Shown: positions 17,501 to 26,149, counted from the first letter of the stretch. The stretch is 64,000 bases of DNA from Acidobacterium sp. S8 (GCF_009765985.1 NZ_LMUM01000034.1:698910-762909), one strand, 5' to 3'. Notes: generated by a model not told the origin, from the letters alone. Made by a program: numbers and translations.

Positions 17501-18352
17501 ATGCCTCGTTATGAATACCGTGATCTGCATCCCACACGCGAAGCCGAAGAAGTCTATCTGCGCTGGCTCAAGTATCTGGACGAAGAGTTCACCAAGCACC
17601 GCAAGCCGGAGCTGCGCGCCGAGCTGGTACATGACAACCTGCACCAGTTGATGCTGGGCCAGCCCAAGGGCGGAAGGCTTAACTTTACGTTGACCAGCGA
17701 ACTGCCCTTTAACGTGCTGCAGCTCTCCTTCAACTCAGCCAACATCACGCTTGAGCCGGAATACTACGGCGACATCGACGAGAAGAAATATGCCTGCATC
17801 AAGCCGCTCATCTACTTCTGGCAGATGTTCGATCGTTCGCCGGTAAGCCTGAACCACTGGCTCGGCTTCCGCTTCCGCGCCATGCTCGGCAGGCACATCT
17901 TCAAGCACATCGGGAAGAACGTAAAGATCTTCCACGGCGTCGAGTTCACCTTCGGCTACAACCTCACCATCGAAGACGACTGCGTCATCCACAAGTACGT
18001 CATGCTCGATGACCGTGGCGAGCTCATTATCCGCAAAGGCACGTCCATCTCCGACTACGCTGCCGTCTACTCGCACGCGCACGATCCGGTCGAATCCGGC
18101 ATCGTCGAAAATCGGAAGACCGAGATCGGTCCGGGCGCGCGGCTGACCTACCATTCTGCCGTCATGGCTGGCGTCAAAGTCGGCGAAAACACCATGCTCG
18201 GAGCCATGGGCGTGGCTACGAAAGATGTCGCCGATCACTCGATTGTCGGCGGAGTTCCGGCAAAACAGCTCAAGACCAAGGATGACGCGCGCCAGTTTGA
18301 GGACCGCGAGACCTACAAAGCTCCGCCTTCGACCGGTGAACACTGCGAATAG
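17501..18352 (+). CDS. Hexapeptide-repeat acyltransferase
   Basis: 283 residues. The N-terminal 120 residues are a lineage-specific alpha/beta region. They are followed by a left-handed beta-helix of hexapeptide repeats (about 135-260: GVEFTFGYNLTIEDDCVIHK, then AVYSHAHDPVESG with the catalytic-type His, MAGVKVGENTMLGAMGVATKDV and the closing SIVGGVPAKQLK). This is the fold of sugar and maltose O-acetyltransferases and other CoA-dependent acyltransferases. It stands alone, with repeats on both sides. The acceptor cannot be told from sequence; a surface polysaccharide or sugar is likely. Confidence 0.82.
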   Translation: MPRYEYRDLHPTREAEEVYLRWLKYLDEEFTKHRKPELRAELVHDNLHQLMLGQPKGGRLNFTLTSELPFNVLQLSFNSANITLEPEYYGDIDEKKYACIKPLIYFWQMFDRSPVSLNHWLGFRFRAMLGRHIFKHIGKNVKIFHGVEFTFGYNLTIEDDCVIHKYVMLDDRGELIIRKGTSISDYAAVYSHAHDPVESGIVENRKTEIGPGARLTYHSAVMAGVKVGENTMLGAMGVATKDVADHSIVGGVPAKQLKTKDDARQFEDRETYKAPPSTGEHCE

Positions 18353-18383
18353 TACGTACTGTTCTCCTGATGCCAATACCTTC

Positions 18384-18461
18384 GTCATTCTGAGGAATGA
18401 AGCGACGAAGAATCTCAAGCCACGATGATTGGAGATTCTTTGCCTACGGCTCAGAATGACG
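18384..18461. repeat. Inverted repeat of the GTCATTCTGAG family
   Basis: GTCATTCTGAG with GAAGAATCTC is mirrored by GAGATTCTT and CTCAGAATGAC about 60 bases on. Copies or half-copies are at 21851, 29771, 47511, 47653 and 55273, all between genes. Confidence 0.8.
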
Positions 18462-18582
18462 CTTCTTTTGCCCGACGCTGGAAATTGATCCAGTAGAAGA
18501 GAAGCGTAACAAGACCATAATCCATGGCGGCAAAGCGGCGTTTCGCCGTGCGCGCAGCACCTGATACGATCGTTGTGGTGGT

Positions 18583-19290
18583 ATGAGCCAGCAAGAGATC
18601 GTCCTCAAAATCTTTCAGTTCGTCATCCTCGTCTTCGCATTGAGCCTGCATGAAGCGGCGCATGCGTGGATGGCATCCCGCCTGGGTGACCAGACGGCGC
18701 GCATGCTGGGGCGCGTCACGCTGAACCCGACCAAGCACATCGACCCGGTCGGAACCATCCTGATTCCGCTGGCCATGCTCTTTCTGCCCGGCTCCCGAGG
18801 CTTCCTCATCGGCTGGGCGCGGCCCACTCCGGTCAATACCCGAAATTTCAAGCGCATTGTGCGCGACGACATCCTGACGACGCTGGCCGGACCGGCCAGC
18901 AACCTTGTTGCCGCCGTGGCCTCGCTGCTGGCCCTTGTCATTGTAGCTAAAGTGACTCCGGTGGGCGCGGTTGCCATCAAGGAGCTGGCGGTGATGGGTG
19001 GTATCGACCCGCAGCTAATGGCTGCCAGCCCGATCGTTTCGCCCATGATCATCCTGTTCTACATGGGCATCTGGCTCAATCTGCTGCTTGCGGCCTTCAA
19101 CCTAATTCCGCTGCCGCCGCTCGACGGTTCGCACATCATCCGGCACATGCTGCCCTATAAAGCCCTGCGCGTTTACGACTCGCTGGGGATGATCAGCCTG
19201 ATCCTGATTCTCTTCTTCGGCGGTCCGGTGATCAGCCTGATGGTCAGTCCAGCATGGGCGGTCTTCAACCACGTACTGCTGGCCCTGTGA
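18583..19290 (+). CDS. Site-2-type (M50) membrane metalloprotease
   Basis: 235-residue polytopic membrane protein with the zinc motif HEAAH in LSLHEAAHAWMASRLGD near residue 22, and the third-ligand region NLIPLPPLDGSH near residue 170. About five hydrophobic segments are visible. It lacks PDZ or CBS domains, so it belongs to the small, minimal branch of site-2 proteases (rhomboid-sized M50B). Such enzymes cut membrane-bound substrates during regulated proteolysis; the substrate is unknown. No linked anti-sigma factor is present. A terminator lies about 155 bases downstream. Confidence 0.88.
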   Translation: MSQQEIVLKIFQFVILVFALSLHEAAHAWMASRLGDQTARMLGRVTLNPTKHIDPVGTILIPLAMLFLPGSRGFLIGWARPTPVNTRNFKRIVRDDILTTLAGPASNLVAAVASLLALVIVAKVTPVGAVAIKELAVMGGIDPQLMAASPIVSPMIILFYMGIWLNLLLAAFNLIPLPPLDGSHIIRHMLPYKALRVYDSLGMISLILILFFGGPVISLMVSPAWAVFNHVLLAL

Positions 19291-19440
19291 CCCCGGGGTA
19301 CCCCTCCCCCTCCCTCTTGCACCGTGTCCTTTGTTTTCAATGGTTTCGCGGGGGATCATCCCCAGCTATCCTGCTGATTCTTATAGAGTTAGATGCGCTC
19401 TAGTGTTTTCAATAACTTAGCTGGGGGTCCTGTTTCGTAT
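19291..19440. other. Gene-free structured intergenic region after the M50 protease
   Basis: No coding sequence was seen. The stretch holds a short palindrome GGGGATCATCCCC, two diverged direct copies of a TGTTTTCAAT element (19332 and 19404), and an inverted pair CCCCAGCTA / TAGCTGGGG about 50 bases apart. Together with the terminator and the repeat that follow, it makes 429 bases without a gene before trpS. Confidence 0.5.
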
Positions 19441-19445
19441 CCAAG

Positions 19446-19475
19446 AAAAAAGCCCGCTTCAAGCGGGCTTTTTCT
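19446..19475 (+). terminator. Rho-independent terminator
   Basis: AAAAAAGCCCGCTT and AAGCGGGCTTTTTC form a near-perfect hairpin with A-rich and T-rich flanks. It most likely ends the transcript of the M50 protease gene and isolates trpS. Confidence 0.9.
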
Positions 19476-19601
19476 TTCCTGTTTCTATGATAGCAATTTT
19501 AGCGGTAATTCTCTGCCAACTATCTTGATGGGTTAAGTAGTTTAATTTGAACTGTTTGTGGGGAATGGGAGACGTCTTAGGGCTTGACAGCTTTTGAAAG
19601 A

Positions 19602-19634
19602 CCCACCTTAGCTTCGCGAAGGTGGGGCACCCGG
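19602..19634. repeat. REP-like palindrome, CCCACC...GGGGCACCC family
   Basis: CCCACCTTAGCTTCGCGAAGGTGGGG-type hairpin with the conserved GCACCC tail. An almost identical unit lies at 21801. It belongs to the family that flanks the RAYT transposase gene at 40.7 kb. Confidence 0.8.
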
Positions 19635-19719
19635 TTTTGCTTGGCTCCATTGTGCATTTCTCAATGCTGAGAAAACTTCCGTACAATAGGCAAAAGTAAT
19701 TTCTTACGTGAAGGATACG

Positions 19720-20766
19720 GTGTCGATTTCCACTTCTGCTCCCCTGAAACGCGTGCTGAGCGGCATGCGTCCGACTGGCAAACTGCATCTGGGCAATTAC
19801 ATGGGCGCGCTGCACAACTGGGTGCGGCTGCAGCATGAATACGATTGCTTCTTCTTTATCGCCGACTGGCATGCCCTGACGACCGATTACGCCGATACGT
19901 CGCAGATCAAGGCCAATACGCGTGAGGTGATTCTCGACTTCCTGGGAGCAGGACTGGACCCGGCGAAGAGCGTGCTCTTTGTCCAAAGTGACGTGAAACA
20001 GCACGCCGAACTGCATCTGCTCTTCTCGATGATTACGCCGCTGGGCTGGTTGGAGCGCGTGCCTACCTACAAAGAACAGCAGGAGAACATTTCGGGGAAA
20101 GACCTGTCGACGTATGGGTTCCTTGGGTATCCCCTGCTGCAGGCTGCGGATATTCTGCTCTATGGGGGCCGCGATACCACCAGCAGTCGAATCGTCGAAC
20201 TCTTTGTCCCAGTTGGCCAGGATCAGGTGGCACACGTGGAGCTGACGCGTGAAGTGGCGCGGCGATTTAACCAGTTCTACAAGGTGCGCGAGAAGGAAAT
20301 ACTGCCGGAGCCACAGGTTCTGCTGACACCATCGCCCAAGCTGCCCGGTACCGATGGCCGCAAGATGTCGAAGAGCTACGGGAATACGATCATGCTGACC
20401 GATCCGGAGCCGGTGGTGCGGCAGAAGCTGAAGCCCATGGTCACCGATCCGGCGCGCGTGCGGCGGACCGATCCCGGCAATCCGGATGTCTGCCCGGTCG
20501 GCGATCTGCATAAGGTCTTCTCATCGCAGGAGACGCTGGCGAAGGTCTACGAGGGCTGCACGACGGCTTCGATTGGCTGCATCGAATGCAAGGGATGGGT
20601 CGCCGACTCCGTAGTGCGGGTGCTGGAGCCGATTCAGCAGCGGCGCAGCGGATATGAGCAGAATCCCAAGCTGGTTGACGAGATTTTAGAGGACGGTAAG
20701 AACCGGGCGGCGGCGCGTGCCGAGCAGACGATGGTGGAAGTACGGTCTGCGGTCGGGATCGGGTGA
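19720..20766 (+). CDS. trpS: Tryptophan--tRNA ligase
   Basis: Class I aminoacyl-tRNA synthetase charging tRNA-Trp. The HIGH-equivalent is KLHLGNYMGAL near residue 23, and KMSKS appears exactly in GRKMSKSYGNTI. The family's LGYPLLQAADILLY and VPVGQDQVAHVELTRE stretches are present. About 348 residues, normal length. Two GTG starts are possible, 19708 and 19720; the second is favoured because GAAGGA precedes it at about five bases. There is no ATG before the conserved region. scpA follows within ten bases. Confidence 0.95.
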   Translation: MSISTSAPLKRVLSGMRPTGKLHLGNYMGALHNWVRLQHEYDCFFFIADWHALTTDYADTSQIKANTREVILDFLGAGLDPAKSVLFVQSDVKQHAELHLLFSMITPLGWLERVPTYKEQQENISGKDLSTYGFLGYPLLQAADILLYGGRDTTSSRIVELFVPVGQDQVAHVELTREVARRFNQFYKVREKEILPEPQVLLTPSPKLPGTDGRKMSKSYGNTIMLTDPEPVVRQKLKPMVTDPARVRRTDPGNPDVCPVGDLHKVFSSQETLAKVYEGCTTASIGCIECKGWVADSVVRVLEPIQQRRSGYEQNPKLVDEILEDGKNRAAARAEQTMVEVRSAVGIG

Positions 20767-20772
20767 GTGGTC

Positions 20773-21795
20773 ATGATGGATGAATTGAAACCCGAGGATG
20801 CAAGTCCAGAATTACAGCCTGAATCAGACCCGGGGCTAAAGCCCTCGGACGCTGAGACTGTATTCCCCGGGCTGAAGCCCGGGGCTTCTACCGAAACACC
20901 AACTGCTGAGCCTTCTACCCAGACGCCAACTACACCGGCTTCTACACAGAACACCGATCCTCAAGGTAAATCGAAAGACCGGGAGACAAGCAAGAAGGAA
21001 AAGCCTAAAGAAGAGAGTGCGTCTCCTTTCTCGATTACTGTCGCCAAGGTGTATGACGGGCCGCTGGACCTGCTGCTGGACCTGATCCGGAAGCAGGACA
21101 TCGACATCTACGACATTCCTATCGCCAAGATTACGGCGCAGTTTCTAGCGTATGTCGAACAATTGAAAGCCTCTGACGTGGACACAGCGGGCGAGTTTAT
21201 CTACACCGCTTCGCTGCTGATTCATATCAAGAGCAAGATGCTGCTGCCGCGCTCGCCCATCGAAGTCGCGGAGGGCGAGATCGACGATCCACGTCGCGAG
21301 CTGGTAGAACGGCTGCTCGAGCACGAGCGCTTCAAGAACGCCGCGCAAATGCTGGCGCAGAAGCAGCTCATTGAGGAATCGACCTGGTCGAATCCGTCGC
21401 TCAAGGAATTTCGCAACGACGAGGGCACGGAACAGGAGATTGCGGCGGATACGGTCGATCTGGTCCGCGTCTTCCGCGAAATTCTGGATCGGTTGAAGCA
21501 GCGTCCGGTGCTCGATCTCGAAGAGGATTCGGTCACCGTGGGGCAGATGATCGATTACATGCGGCGGCGGCTGATTACCGAGGATAAACCGGTAGCCCTG
21601 CGGAAGCTGCTGGGGAATGCCCGGTCGGAGAAAACGCTGGTGGCGATGTTTCTGGCGGTGCTGGAATTGGTGCGTTTACAGGCCATTTTGCTGCGCCAGG
21701 ATCGCGTTTTCGACGATATTTTCGTCAAAAAACACGCTGATTTTGAAGCCGTGATTACGGAGCGCATGAACCAGATGCGGGACGACTGGACCTAG
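20773..21795 (+). CDS. scpA: Segregation and condensation protein A
   Basis: Kleisin subunit of the SMC-ScpAB condensin that organises chromosomes. The kleisin core starts near residue 84 (VYDGPLDLLLDLIRKQDIDIYDIPIAKI) and ends with a winged-helix region (LFLAVLELVRLQAI-type). The first 80 residues are a disordered Pro/Thr/Glu-rich extension. Part of it is encoded by a palindromic repeat identical in kind to the intergenic GGGCTAAAGCCC elements. The start at 20773 or 20776 lies 7-10 bases after trpS; the GTG at 20767 is less likely. The partner scpB is two genes away. Confidence 0.93.
   Translation: MMDELKPEDASPELQPESDPGLKPSDAETVFPGLKPGASTETPTAEPSTQTPTTPASTQNTDPQGKSKDRETSKKEKPKEESASPFSITVAKVYDGPLDLLLDLIRKQDIDIYDIPIAKITAQFLAYVEQLKASDVDTAGEFIYTASLLIHIKSKMLLPRSPIEVAEGEIDDPRRELVERLLEHERFKNAAQMLAQKQLIEESTWSNPSLKEFRNDEGTEQEIAADTVDLVRVFREILDRLKQRPVLDLEEDSVTVGQMIDYMRRRLITEDKPVALRKLLGNARSEKTLVAMFLAVLELVRLQAILLRQDRVFDDIFVKKHADFEAVITERMNQMRDDWT
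20828..20893. repeat. GGGCTAAAGCCC-family repeat inside the scpA coding sequence
   Basis: CGGGGCTAAAGCCCTCGG is followed after a short spacer by CCCGGGCTGAAGCCCGGGG and CTTCTACC. This has the same two-palindrome layout as the intergenic copy at 57811. In the scpA frame it reads PGLKPSD...PGLKPGAST without a stop. Confidence 0.85.
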
Positions 21796-21800
21796 AACTA

Positions 21801-21833
21801 GCCCACCTTAGCTTCGCGAAGGTGGGGCACCCG
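21801..21833. repeat. REP-like palindrome downstream of scpA
   Basis: Near-identical to the unit at 19602 (CCCACCTTAGCTTCGCGAAG core, GGGGCACCC tail). A GTCATTCTGAG-type half-element (CTTCGCTCCGGTCGGGATGACA) follows at about 21851-21900. These fill most of the 221-base gap before the phosphate transporter. Confidence 0.75.
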
Positions 21834-22016
21834 TTTTTCGCGCTGCCTGATGCAAACTGCAGGTCCCTCCACTTCGCTTCGCTCCGGTCGGGATGACAAG
21901 GTGTGAGCCAGCCGTATTCACCGAAAATTAACAGAATTTTTGGGTTCGTTTTTACACATGGCCTCCATCGGCCCTGATAGGGTGCTTGCACGCATCTGAT
22001 TCGGAGCCAATTTTTT

Positions 22017-23642
22017 ATGAACGACGTTTCGTCTGTCGCACTTCCTCCTGCATCTGCACCAGGTAAAAGTATTCTCGATCAAAAAATGAAGAAGTCGCCC
22101 GGGCTGATTGGCTCGCTGGTGTTTGGCGCGGTCCTGCTGGGCGGTGTTGGGTACGCCGGATTTCATCTGGCGAACGACCTCTCCGGCACACGCCTTTTAA
22201 GTGTGTGGCCGTATGTGCTGCTGGGCGTGGCGCTGCTGATTGCGCTGGGCTTCGAGTTCGTCAACGGTTTTCATGACACGGCGAACGCCGTAGCTACGGT
22301 GATTTACACGCATTCGCTTGAGCCGAATATTGCGGTGGTTTGGTCGGGAATGTGGAACCTGATTGGCGTGCTGACGTCGTCGGGTGGCGTGGCGTTTTCG
22401 ATTCTGTCACTGCTGCCGGTGGAATTGATTTTGCAGGTCGGCAAGGGCGCGGGATTTGCCATGGTCTTCGCGCTGTTGATTTCGGCGATCATCTGGAACC
22501 TGAGCACATGGGCGCTGGGACTGCCGGCGTCGAGTTCGCACACGCTGATCGGTTCGATCATTGGCGTGGGCCTGGCGAACCAGCTGATCGGAGGCCATAA
22601 CGGCACGAGCGGCGTGGACTGGTCGCAGGTAACCAATGTTTTTCGCGTGCTGCTGATCTCGCCTGTGGTCGGTTTCGGCCTGGCGGCACTCCTGCTGTTG
22701 CTCTTGAAGGTTCTGGTCAAGAATCCGGCGCTGTACGAGTCGCCGAAAGGCAATGAACCGCCGCCGTTCTGGATTCGCGGATTGCTGATTCTGACCTGCA
22801 CCGGTGTGAGCTTCGGGCACGGCTCGAATGACGGGCAGAAGGGCATGGGGCTGATCATGCTGATCCTGATCGGTACGGTACCTACGGCTTATGCACTCAA
22901 CCACGCGATCGGTTTCGCGCAGGTGCCGGATTTTGCCGCTGTTTCTGAGCAGGCGGCCCATGTGCTGAGCGGATACGTATCGCAGGACGCGGTGATGGAC
23001 GATGCGCGCAGCGATCTGACGGATTACATCCGCACCAAGCAGTACACGCCGAACACTGCGCTGGCGGCGCGGCAGCTGGCTATCGATATCAGCCATGAAG
23101 TACAGCAATACAAATCGCTGGCAGGAGTGCCGGCTAACCAGCAGCAGAACGTCCGCAACGATATGTATGTGGAAAGCGAAACTCTGCGGCTGATGGCCAA
23201 GGCCAAGACGCCGGCCTATACCCCGGCCGAAACAGCCGTGCTGGTGAATTACAAGAAGCACCTTGATGATTCGACAAAGTTCATTCCCACGTGGGTGAAG
23301 GTTGCCGTGGCTCTCGCCCTCGGGATGGGAACCATGGTCGGCTGGAAACGCATTGTCGTCACGGTGGGCGAGAAGATCGGCAAAGAGCACCTTACCTATG
23401 CTCAGGGAGCTTCAGCGGAGATTGTGGCTGCTGTGACGATCATCGCTGCCGACCAGTTCAAGATGCCGGTATCGACGACGCATGTGCTGTCGTCAGGCAT
23501 TGCCGGAACGATGCTGGCCAATGGATCGGGACTGCAGCTGGCGACGATCCGCAATATCGCGCTGGCATGGGTCTTTACACTGCCCGCTGCGGCGCTGCTT
23601 GCCGGATGTCTCTTCTGGCTGCTGCGGCAGTTTATCCACTGA
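22017..23642 (+). CDS. PiT-family inorganic phosphate transporter
   Basis: Inner-membrane low-affinity phosphate (metal-phosphate) symporter, 541 residues, with about ten hydrophobic segments. The two inverted family signatures are visible: GFEFVNGFHDTANAVATVIYTHS near residue 80, with GVSFGHGSNDGQKGMG near 265, and PVSTTHVLSSGIAGTM near 485. A soluble insert of about 110 residues (roughly 300-420) separates the halves. No Pho box was recognised upstream, so phosphate regulation is not shown. It stands apart from the trpS-scpA pair, separated by repeats. Confidence 0.93.
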   Translation: MNDVSSVALPPASAPGKSILDQKMKKSPGLIGSLVFGAVLLGGVGYAGFHLANDLSGTRLLSVWPYVLLGVALLIALGFEFVNGFHDTANAVATVIYTHSLEPNIAVVWSGMWNLIGVLTSSGGVAFSILSLLPVELILQVGKGAGFAMVFALLISAIIWNLSTWALGLPASSSHTLIGSIIGVGLANQLIGGHNGTSGVDWSQVTNVFRVLLISPVVGFGLAALLLLLLKVLVKNPALYESPKGNEPPPFWIRGLLILTCTGVSFGHGSNDGQKGMGLIMLILIGTVPTAYALNHAIGFAQVPDFAAVSEQAAHVLSGYVSQDAVMDDARSDLTDYIRTKQYTPNTALAARQLAIDISHEVQQYKSLAGVPANQQQNVRNDMYVESETLRLMAKAKTPAYTPAETAVLVNYKKHLDDSTKFIPTWVKVAVALALGMGTMVGWKRIVVTVGEKIGKEHLTYAQGASAEIVAAVTIIAADQFKMPVSTTHVLSSGIAGTMLANGSGLQLATIRNIALAWVFTLPAAALLAGCLFWLLRQFIH

Positions 23643-23740
23643 TTTCCACCCTGCACCTGACGTAATCTGCGGCGCTTCGGTAGTATCAAAGAGAACCGGA
23701 GCGCCGTTTTACGTTCGGGCGTATCCTGTCCCCTGAAAGC

Positions 23741-24808
23741 ATGAGCCTAAAAGCGAAAATTGAGGCGGTGATCTACGCCGCGGAAGAACCTGTCACGCTG
23801 GCGCAGCTTGCCGCGCTGTTTGGCGATGAAGCGCTGGAAGAGAAACGCGCACGCGAGGCTGCAGCGCAGTCGGTTGAGCCTGCGAACGAGCCTGAGGGCG
23901 TCGTCAGCGCAGGCAATGTGTCGCCGGATGATGGCGTGCTGCCGGTGGAACTGGCGGATGGGCTGATTCCGGATGAGTCGGCTCCGCTGACGGTGGAAGA
24001 AGCTGCGGTGATGGGTGGCCATGCTTCGGAAGACGAGGTTCCCGCGACTGAAACTGTTTCTTCACCGGAAGACGAAAAGAAGGCGGCGCGGCAGCGGGAC
24101 CGCGAGGTGCGCGAGGAATTGCGGCGCACTGTGGGCGAGCTGATTGCCGATTATGCGGACAGCGACCGTGGCATGGAAGTCCGCGAGATTGCGGGCGGGT
24201 ATCGGGTTGGTACGAAGCCCGAGTATCACGATGCGGTGCGCGGATTTGTGAAGAGTCTGAAGCCGCCGATGAAGCTGTCTTTGCAGGCGCTGGAGACGCT
24301 GGCGGTGATTGCCTACAAGCAGCCGGTGACGGCGCCTGAGGTGGGCGAGATTCGCGGCGTGGATTCGGCGGGTGTGATTGGATCGTTGATCAGCCGTAAG
24401 CTGATTACGACTGCGGGACGCAAGCAGGTAATCGGCAGGCCGATTCTCTATAAGACGACCAAGGAATTTCTGCTGCGCTTTGGATTGAAAGACCTGAACG
24501 AGCTGCCGTCGATTGAGGAATTTGAGAAGATGGCGGCGGGTGAGCTGGCGGAGTCGGAAGATCTGCCGTTCCAGCAACACCAGGCGTCGCATGCAGAGGC
24601 CGAGCTGGACGAGGTAGACGAAGAAGCCGACGCTGAAGAAGCAGCCCGTGCGCAGGCGGCTGTCGAAGTCACCGATGAAACGGCGGAGGAAGCGGCGGAT
24701 CTTCCGGGAGTGGCAGTCGAGATAACCGAGATTGAAATTGAAGTGGAAGAGACAGATGTAAACGTCGAAGCTATTTCAGAGGAAGCGGCGGAAGCTACCC
24801 ATGAGTGA
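23741..24808 (+). CDS. scpB: Segregation and condensation protein B with acidic insertion
   Basis: Winged-helix partner of ScpA in condensin, here 355 residues against a usual 180-230. The first helices (LKAKIEAVIYAAEEPVTLAQLAALFG) are separated from the remainder of the first winged-helix domain (ELRRTVGELIADYADSDRGMEVREIAGGYRVGTKPEY) by about 85 acidic low-complexity residues. The second domain (LSLQALETLAVIAYKQPVTAPEVGEIRGVDS) is normal, and a further 85-residue acidic tail follows. The last eight bases overlap the next gene. The assignment is firm despite the insertions. Confidence 0.93.
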   Translation: MSLKAKIEAVIYAAEEPVTLAQLAALFGDEALEEKRAREAAAQSVEPANEPEGVVSAGNVSPDDGVLPVELADGLIPDESAPLTVEEAAVMGGHASEDEVPATETVSSPEDEKKAARQRDREVREELRRTVGELIADYADSDRGMEVREIAGGYRVGTKPEYHDAVRGFVKSLKPPMKLSLQALETLAVIAYKQPVTAPEVGEIRGVDSAGVIGSLISRKLITTAGRKQVIGRPILYKTTKEFLLRFGLKDLNELPSIEEFEKMAAGELAESEDLPFQQHQASHAEAELDEVDEEADAEEAARAQAAVEVTDETAEEAADLPGVAVEITEIEIEVEETDVNVEAISEEAAEATHE

Positions 24809-25682
24809 ACCGGTTCGGCTGCAGAAGATTATTGCCCAGGCAGGGATTGTTTCGCGTCGCAAAGCCGAGGAGCTGATTCTCGACGGACGCGTACAGGTGA
24901 ATGGGCAGATCATCACCGAATTGGGCACGAAGGCCGATCCGGAGCGTGACCATATCCGCGTAGACGGCAAGCTGTTGCATGGCGCACAGCAGCAGCGCTA
25001 CCTGATGCTGAACAAGCCGAAGGGCTACGTCACGACGGCGAGCGATCCTGAAGGCCGCCCTACCGTCATGAAGTTTGTTGAGCGTGCCGGGGTGCGCGTC
25101 TTTCCTGTGGGCCGACTCGATTACCAGAGCGAAGGCCTGCTGCTGATGACCAACGACGGCGAGCTGGCCAATGCTCTGACACGCGCTGCAGCGAAGGTGG
25201 AGAAAGTTTACCTGGTGAAGGTCAGCGGTAAGCCACCTGAATCGGGGCTGGATCAGCTGCGCTCGGGCATCATGATTGAGCGCGGCAAGCCGGGAGAGCG
25301 CGCAGGCCGCGTGATGACGGCTCCGACCAGGATCAAGCTGATCCGCGACGCTGAGAATCCCTGGTATGAGATGACGTTGATCGAGGGCCGCAACCGCGAG
25401 ATCCGCAAAATGTTCGAAGAGATCGGGCACCATGTGGAGAAGATTCGGCGGGTTGGATATGGGCCGCTGGTGCTCGATGTGCCTCCGGGTGAGGTACGGG
25501 AGCTTTCGGCGGATGAAGTAGAAGCGTTGCGCAGAGCGGTTCGGCCTAAGAGGGCGGCTGCTGTTAAGAGCGTTGCCGCGCCGGTGTCGAGGCCGAAGAA
25601 GCATGCTGATAATTTTCGCGGGCGTCCTGCGGCGAAGAAGAGTGTGCGGAGCTCGAAGCCGGCTCCGCGTAAGACAAAGTAA
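24801..25682 (+). CDS. rluB: Large-subunit rRNA pseudouridine synthase, RluB-type
   Basis: Isomerises uridine in 23S rRNA. The 293 residues have an N-terminal S4 RNA-binding domain (about 4-55, RLQKIIAQAGIVSRRKAEELIL). The RsuA/RluB/E/F catalytic domain carries the catalytic Asp in PVGRLDYQSEGLLLMTNDGEL near residue 105 and GRNREIRKMFEEIGHHVEKIRR. A basic Lys/Arg/Ala-rich tail of about 40 residues follows. The ATG lies inside scpB (eight-base overlap), the common scpB-rluB coupling. RluB is the best fit; RluE/F cannot be fully excluded. Confidence 0.9.
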   Translation: MSEPVRLQKIIAQAGIVSRRKAEELILDGRVQVNGQIITELGTKADPERDHIRVDGKLLHGAQQQRYLMLNKPKGYVTTASDPEGRPTVMKFVERAGVRVFPVGRLDYQSEGLLLMTNDGELANALTRAAAKVEKVYLVKVSGKPPESGLDQLRSGIMIERGKPGERAGRVMTAPTRIKLIRDAENPWYEMTLIEGRNREIRKMFEEIGHHVEKIRRVGYGPLVLDVPPGEVRELSADEVEALRRAVRPKRAAAVKSVAAPVSRPKKHADNFRGRPAAKKSVRSSKPAPRKTK

Positions 25683-25705
25683 CTGTTCCACGCTGAATCC
25701 AGCAT

Positions 25706-25780
25706 CCCACCCTTTGCTGCGCAAAGGATGGGGCACCCAGCAGAATCCCACCCTTCGCATTCGCTCAGGATGGGGCACCC
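25706..25780. repeat. Tandem pair of REP-like palindromes
   Basis: Two successive units, one with CCTTTGCTGCGCAAAGG and one with CCTTCGCATTCGCTCAGG cores, each starting CCCACC and ending GGGGCACCC. They fill most of the space between rluB and the cupin gene. Confidence 0.85.
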
Positions 25781-25801
25781 GGGCGGTTAAGATCGACAGT
25801 C

Positions 25802-26149
25802 ATGCAATCATCTCCTTTCTCAGCAATCGGCGGGTCGTTCGAGATACATGAGTGGCGCGGCAGTGGTCCGGCCACACTGCACGTTCACCATTGCGACGAC
25901 GAAGCGTGGCATGTCCTGGAAGGCGAACTGGTTTTTCGCTATTCCGATCGGACGGAGACTGCGGGTCCCGGAACGACAGTATTCGTTCCGGCAGGCGTCG
26001 CCCATACTTACACTGCCGAAGTGGATGCTCGATATCTCATTGTTCTGACGCCGCGTCTGAGCGCACTGATCGCTGCGCTTCACGCCGATCGCGACCCGAT
26101 CCATCAGAAAGAGATTTATCTACAGTTCGAATCCGAACTATTGGAGTAG
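25802..26149 (+). CDS. Small cupin-domain protein
   Basis: 115-residue single-domain cupin. Motif 1 is visible as HVHHCDDEAWHVLEGELVF (two His, one Glu and a further His as metal ligands) and motif 2 as PGTTVFVPAGVAHTY (His). The complete ligand set suggests a working metal site. Substrate is unknown; such proteins range from isomerases to dioxygenases and sensors. It converges on the PAP2 gene and has only a repeat block before it. Confidence 0.82.
   Translation: MQSSPFSAIGGSFEIHEWRGSGPATLHVHHCDDEAWHVLEGELVFRYSDRTETAGPGTTVFVPAGVAHTYTAEVDARYLIVLTPRLSALIAALHADRDPIHQKEIYLQFESELLE

Noticed and set aside
22407-23390. 327-residue minus-strand ORF opposite the phosphate transporter
   Set aside because: His/Arg/Gln-rich shadow translation; the plus strand encodes the well-conserved PiT motifs.
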